In this document: positions 62,236-64,000 of the stretch, one piece after another
How positions within the stretch are numbered: position 1 is the stretch's first letter
How the letters are laid out: each line of letters begins with the position of its first letter
Source: an uncultured Phocaeicola sp.
GTDB lineage: Bacteria; Bacteroidota; Bacteroidia; Bacteroidales; Bacteroidaceae
Direction: 5' to 3'
Assembly (NCBI GenBank): GCA_948579315.1
Contig: CAPAOL010000002.1
Location: 1 to 64,000 of the forward strand
DNA: 64,000 nucleotides
The notes under the pieces: generated by a model
What the model saw: the letters and a program-made list of their open reading frames with translations, nothing else
Told to the model about the DNA's origin: nothing
The model's database searches: none
Made by a program: the position numbers and the translations under genes

Positions 62236-62350
62236 TCTAAAAAAGAAATGGGATAGTGCTGCAACACCATCCCATGGAATGTCAATGACGCATTGACAAT
62301 TTTTTCTCAAATAATCTTAAGTTGAACCTAAAATTAGTAATGCAAATATA
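62236..62350 (-). ncRNA. Candidate DonS-like antisense RNA in the FecR-susC gap
   Basis: On the minus strand TATATTTG (62350-62343) is an exact TAnnTTTG element overlapping the susC start region. Downstream, TGGGATGGTG (62274-62265) pairs with 62258-62249 with one mismatch and runs into a U-rich tract (complement of 62239-62248). The expected RNA is about 100 bases (62336 to 62236) and antisense to the susC leader. The same layout is found in the sulfatase PUL at 55.6 kb. Confidence 0.5.
62280..62305 (+). terminator. Intrinsic terminator between FecR and susC
   Basis: TGTCAATG (62280-62287), loop ACG, CATTGACA (62291-62298), then ATTTTTT. A classic plus-strand terminator that should end the sigma-FecR transcript, implying that susC has its own sigma-dependent promoter or is attenuated here. 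Confidence 0.75.
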
Positions 62351-64000
62351 TGAAAAATATTTTGTATCAGGAATCTATTGTAGAAATTAAACATTTATTC
62401 CGTATGATGAGAAACACACTCTTAGCCCTGTTTGTCTTTGCCGGAACAGCCTTTGCCACTGAGTCTTATTCTCAGACAATGAAGGTGACTGTTGTGGCGG
62501 ATAACGTGTCAACAGGCAAGGTAATCAGTGAAATAGAAAAACAGACAGATTATCTGTTTGTGTATAATGTGAACGAGGTGAATCTGAAGCGCAATGTGAA
62601 GGTGAATGCGCAGAACAAATCTGTAGCCGAAGTGCTGAATAAGGTTTTTGAAGGTACTGATATTTATTATGCCATGGAGGGTAAGAATATCATGCTGATG
62701 AGTAAGGCGAAAGACGGGGAAGCTGCCCAACAGGCAAATAAAGTGACAGGTATTGTGAAAGATGCGAATGGCGAGCCGGTAATCGGTGCCAATGTAATGG
62801 TTAAAGGTCAGTCAATAGGTACGATAACAGATATAGATGGGCGGTTTGTGTTGGATGCCCCGAAAGAAGCCGTTTTACAGATTACGTATATCGGGTATGT
62901 TTCTCAAGAAGTGAAAGTTTCTGGAAAGAGAGAAATTAATGTAGTATTGAAGGAAGATACAGAAACTCTTGATGAAGTGGTGGTGGTTGGATTTGGTACG
63001 CAAAAGAAAGTGAATCTGACAGGAGCTGTAGGACTTGCTACTGCTAAAGAATTAGAATCTCGTCCTGTGACTTCAGCTACACAAGCCTTACAAGGATTGG
63101 TACCTGGTTTGCAGATATCAACAAGTACGGGTGAACTGGACAAGACCGCAGATATCAGTATCCGTGGTACAGGAACTATTGGTGAGGGTTCCAGCGGTGC
63201 ACCTCTTATTCTAATTGATGGAATGGAAGGAGATTTGAATACAGTCAATCCTCAAGACATAGAAAATATTTCTGTATTGAAAGATGCTGCCGCATCATCC
63301 ATCTATGGTTCCCGTGCTCCCTTTGGGGTCATTTTGGTAACAACCAAATCGGGTAAAAAAGGAAAGACCAACATAAATTATAATAACAGTTTCCGTATAT
63401 CTACTCCAATAAATATGCCGGAAATGATGGACTCTTATACATTTGCCAATTTCATGAACAGTGGTTCTCTTAACCAAGGTGGCGGACTTATCTTTACCGA
63501 AGACCTGATGCGGGAAATGTTGAATTGGCAAGCTGCTGGTGGAGGCAGTACGGGAGGAGTCAAGGCTTCATCCAACGGTCAATGGGGCAAGCCTGAATAT
63601 GATCCGTTTACAACAGCTTGGGCAAACACTAACTGGTATGATGAAGTTTATAAATCTTCAACCTTTTCTCAAGAACATAATGTCAGCCTTAACGGAGGAA
63701 GTGATATTGTTGCCTATTATGCTTCCTTCAATTATTTAGATCAAGGAGGTTTGTTAAAAGCCGGCGATGACGGACTTCAACGTTATAATGTGACAGCTAA
63801 AATCAATGCCAATCTGACTCCATGGTTAAAATTCAACTACAGCACACGCTTTACTCGCAATGATGTATGGCGTCCTACCAGCTTTAACAGTTCTTTTTAT
63901 GATCAGTTGGGAAGAGCTACTTGGCCCAATTTACCGGTTAAAGATCCCAATGGATATTATCTTGACAATGGTTGGACCAATCCTGTTCAAAACCTGTCTG
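62350..64000 (+). CDS. SusC/RagA-family TonB-dependent transporter with STN domain (cut by window end)
   Basis: The first 550 codons of a SusC protein; the frame is open to the last base. Order: leader and signal peptide (NTLLALFVFAGTAFA), STN domain (MKVTVVADNVSTGKVISEIE), carboxypeptidase-regulatory-like domain (GIVKDANGEPVIGANVMVKG), LDEVVVVGFG, plug (KDAAASSIYGSRAPFGV) and the start of the barrel. The regulatory domain closely resembles that of the SusC at 52-55.6 kb. ATGs at 62404 and 62407 are alternative starts. SusD and enzymes would lie beyond the window. Confidence 0.9.
   Translation, partial: MKNILYQESIVEIKHLFRMMRNTLLALFVFAGTAFATESYSQTMKVTVVADNVSTGKVISEIEKQTDYLFVYNVNEVNLKRNVKVNAQNKSVAEVLNKVFEGTDIYYAMEGKNIMLMSKAKDGEAAQQANKVTGIVKDANGEPVIGANVMVKGQSIGTITDIDGRFVLDAPKEAVLQITYIGYVSQEVKVSGKREINVVLKEDTETLDEVVVVGFGTQKKVNLTGAVGLATAKELESRPVTSATQALQGLVPGLQISTSTGELDKTADISIRGTGTIGEGSSGAPLILIDGMEGDLNTVNPQDIENISVLKDAAASSIYGSRAPFGVILVTTKSGKKGKTNINYNNSFRISTPINMPEMMDSYTFANFMNSGSLNQGGGLIFTEDLMREMLNWQAAGGGSTGGVKASSNGQWGKPEYDPFTTAWANTNWYDEVYKSSTFSQEHNVSLNGGSDIVAYYASFNYLDQGGLLKAGDDGLQRYNVTAKINANLTPWLKFNYSTRFTRNDVWRPTSFNSSFYDQLGRATWPNLPVKDPNGYYLDNGWTNPVQNLS

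Overview
The window is a chromosomal stretch from a gut Bacteroidota, most likely Bacteroides or Phocaeicola (P. vulgatus/dorei-like; the species is inferred, not proven). The evidence is three SusC/SusD-type loci, a hybrid two-component sensor fused to an AraC regulator, FecR anti-sigma/ECF sigma pairs, a complex I operon without nuoEFG, a fused murF/alr gene, and repeated use of the Bacteroides promoter form TAnnTTTG. That promoter decides several start codons here.

Layout. 1-3450: an alpha-L-fucosidase (GH29), a COG0523 metal-chaperone GTPase and an IS1182-type transposase remnant. 3449-19267: a pectin-type polysaccharide utilisation locus (PUL) with SusC, SusD, a GH43-GH28 two-domain enzyme, the divergent hybrid regulator, a frameshifted GH28, a decayed histidine-kinase fragment and a GH88. 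19443-29313: nuoA-B-CD-H-I-J-K-L-M-N. 29417-38775: core genes, namely a small exported protein, dxs-trkA-trkH as one operon, a GSCFA protein overlapping murF/alr, and an exported protein of unknown function. 38927-46206: a second pectin-type group (GH28, GH2, GH28 and a divergent SGNH hydrolase). 46321-48734: a decay zone with a Fic gene whose C-terminal domain is out of frame, a GH43 stump and a transposase stump. 48794-57459: a sulfatase PUL (SusC with STN domain, SusD, sulfatase, FecR) with a divergent ECF sigma gene. 57499-60451: an HU-like/VapE-like gene pair around a palindromic repeat array, then a broken DUF1573 gene. 60494-64000: an ECF sigma, FecR and SusC locus that runs off the window.

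How the parts fit. The first PUL lacks an STN domain on its SusC and carries a hybrid sensor, so it is probably induced by a periplasmic oligosaccharide. The other two PULs have STN-type SusC proteins with FecR and ECF sigma, so they are probably controlled by trans-envelope signalling through the transporter. In both of these, the FecR-susC gap contains a promoter-like sequence and an intrinsic terminator pointing against susC. This is the arrangement expected of a DonS-type antisense RNA, and I consider it the most interesting signal in the window. The second most interesting is the HU/VapE cassette, with 22-bp iteron-like repeats inside an 18-bp perfect inverted repeat and with shared CCTTCAGCC hairpins at its edges.

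At least six genes or remnants are broken (IS1182, GH28, kinase, Fic, GH43 with transposase, DUF1573), most of them in the accessory regions. No tRNA, rRNA or CRISPR was recognised.
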